DNA from: Drosophila miranda
Lineage: Eukaryota; Arthropoda; Insecta; Diptera; Drosophilidae
Length of the DNA stretch: 64,000 nucleotides
Reading direction: 5' to 3'
Assembly (NCBI RefSeq): GCF_003369915.1
Contig: NC_046675.1
Coordinates: 20,398,001 to 20,462,000 of the forward strand
Part shown: in pieces, positions 63,094 through 64,000 of the stretch
Layout: every line of letters starts with the position of its first letter
How positions within the stretch are numbered: position 1 is the first letter of the stretch
Notes under the pieces: generated by a model
Told to the model about the DNA's origin: nothing
The model's input: the letters and a program-made list of their open reading frames with translations, nothing else
The model's database searches: none
Made by a program: the position numbers and the translations under genes

Positions 63094-64000
63094 TGTAAGT
63101 TATTGTATTCCCCCAAACTCGAACTCCAACTCCTCGCACAGCTCCACTACAGCCCACACTCCCCGCCATCAAACCATCCCTGAGCACAGCCTGTAAATGT
63201 GCTACATGATTCCTGCTTAACTGTTGCTCCAACTGCGGCAGCGTTCAACGCCCCAGACAGACCTGCACACCGAAAGCCAACCAGCCAGCCGGTCCATCGG
63301 AAATGTGTGCCAGTGTGCGAGCTCCCTGTACTTGAGCCAGCGAGTGGTAGTATTGGCCCAGAAGCGTCCTGAATGTTTATGGCAGTTGAAAGTCGTGAAA
63401 TTGTTAGGCAATCTATTGGAGCGCACAATATTTCTAACCATCAAAATATTCCCAGTTAATGTGGTTCTAGAATGGTTTACTATGTGTATTTTCCAAATGG
63501 AACTCGAAGTCATTTTATTATTATTTCTATTTACTTTGAATATGTATACTTTAGGAATTGTTCTACATTTACGTTTTCAACGTCATAGAAGAGCTAGAAT
63601 TCTTTGAACAATTAATGTCTTAGAAATATGTTGTATAGGATTTTATTTATTGTGTATTTCGTAAAAGCCCTAGTACACACTTATATTTGCGTAGAACTTA
63701 TTATTTTCCATTCCAACTAATTCTCAGGGTAATTTGATCACAATTTTGTGTTGCGCATAAGCAAATGGGGGCTTCGCTTTGCTCACATGTCTAGTTGGCT
63801 TTTGTGTTGATTTTCCCATTTTATTATTACCTCAAACGTTTTTCTCGTTTGCTCTAATGAATGCGCTCCGACCTGTTATCCCAGTTTTGCCAGTCGCCCT
63901 CCTCCAGCCACATCCTCCTCCATTCCACCAACCATCCTCCAGCCAGCCAGTCAGTCAGACATCCTCACAGCTTGTCGCGTTTGGCTTTCGCCTTCTGTTT
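63094..64000. other. Window end, probably intron
   Basis: Begins with the donor GTAAGT at 63094. The rest contains no recognisable exon; the 127-codon frame at 63224-63607 lacks support. Confidence 0.35.

Noticed and set aside
62835..64000. nAChRalpha1 coding exons
   Set aside because: I looked for the alpha1 signal peptide exon and the conserved first extracellular exon; neither is in the window, so only a possible untranslated first exon remains.

Overview
The window is nuclear DNA of a Drosophila-type fly. It holds two multi-exon nicotinic acetylcholine receptor subunit genes whose spliced proteins match the Drosophila subunits beta2 (SBD) and alpha2 (SAD). The introns are short (52-95 bp) mixed with longer ones, and the non-coding DNA carries very many CA, GA, CAG and hexamer repeats. 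Some residues differ from D. melanogaster as I remember it (for example in the beta2 signal peptide and the alpha2 N-terminus), so another Drosophila species is more likely; the species cannot be fixed from the sequence alone.

Layout: 1-1113 is the AT-rich upstream region of nAChRbeta2. 1114-7578 (+) is nAChRbeta2, 11 coding exons, 519 residues, intact. 7579-26286 is an 18.7 kb spacer without a gene I can support, rich in microsatellites and hexamer minisatellites. 26287-30811 (-) is nAChRalpha2, 7 coding exons, 574 residues, intact and convergent with nAChRbeta2. 30812-47892 is a 17 kb stretch without recognisable coding exons. 47893-50131 (-) holds a tandem array of three short, three-exon genes for secreted proteins with 12 conserved cysteines; two are intact and the most upstream one has an in-frame stop codon. 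50487-51460 is an inserted DNA transposon remnant with Transib-type ends (CACAGTG), a 5-bp CGCCG target duplication and the decayed tail of a transposase. 51466-62090 is again non-coding and repeat rich. 62090-63094 looks like a promoter and first exon of a plus-strand gene running out of the window; by the known clustering of alpha1, alpha2 and beta2 in Drosophila it could be nAChRalpha1, but no alpha1 coding exon is present here.

The two receptor subunits belong to the same functional system: pentameric, acetylcholine-gated cation channels at cholinergic synapses of the fly nervous system. The alpha2 subunit supplies the principal ligand face (vicinal cysteines 241-242) and beta2 a non-alpha, complementary face.

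The least expected content is the cysteine-rich trio. Its two most similar copies differ almost only at amino-acid-changing positions, while their introns are nearly identical, which is the pattern of adaptive divergence after a recent duplication. I do not recognise this family and assign it no function.
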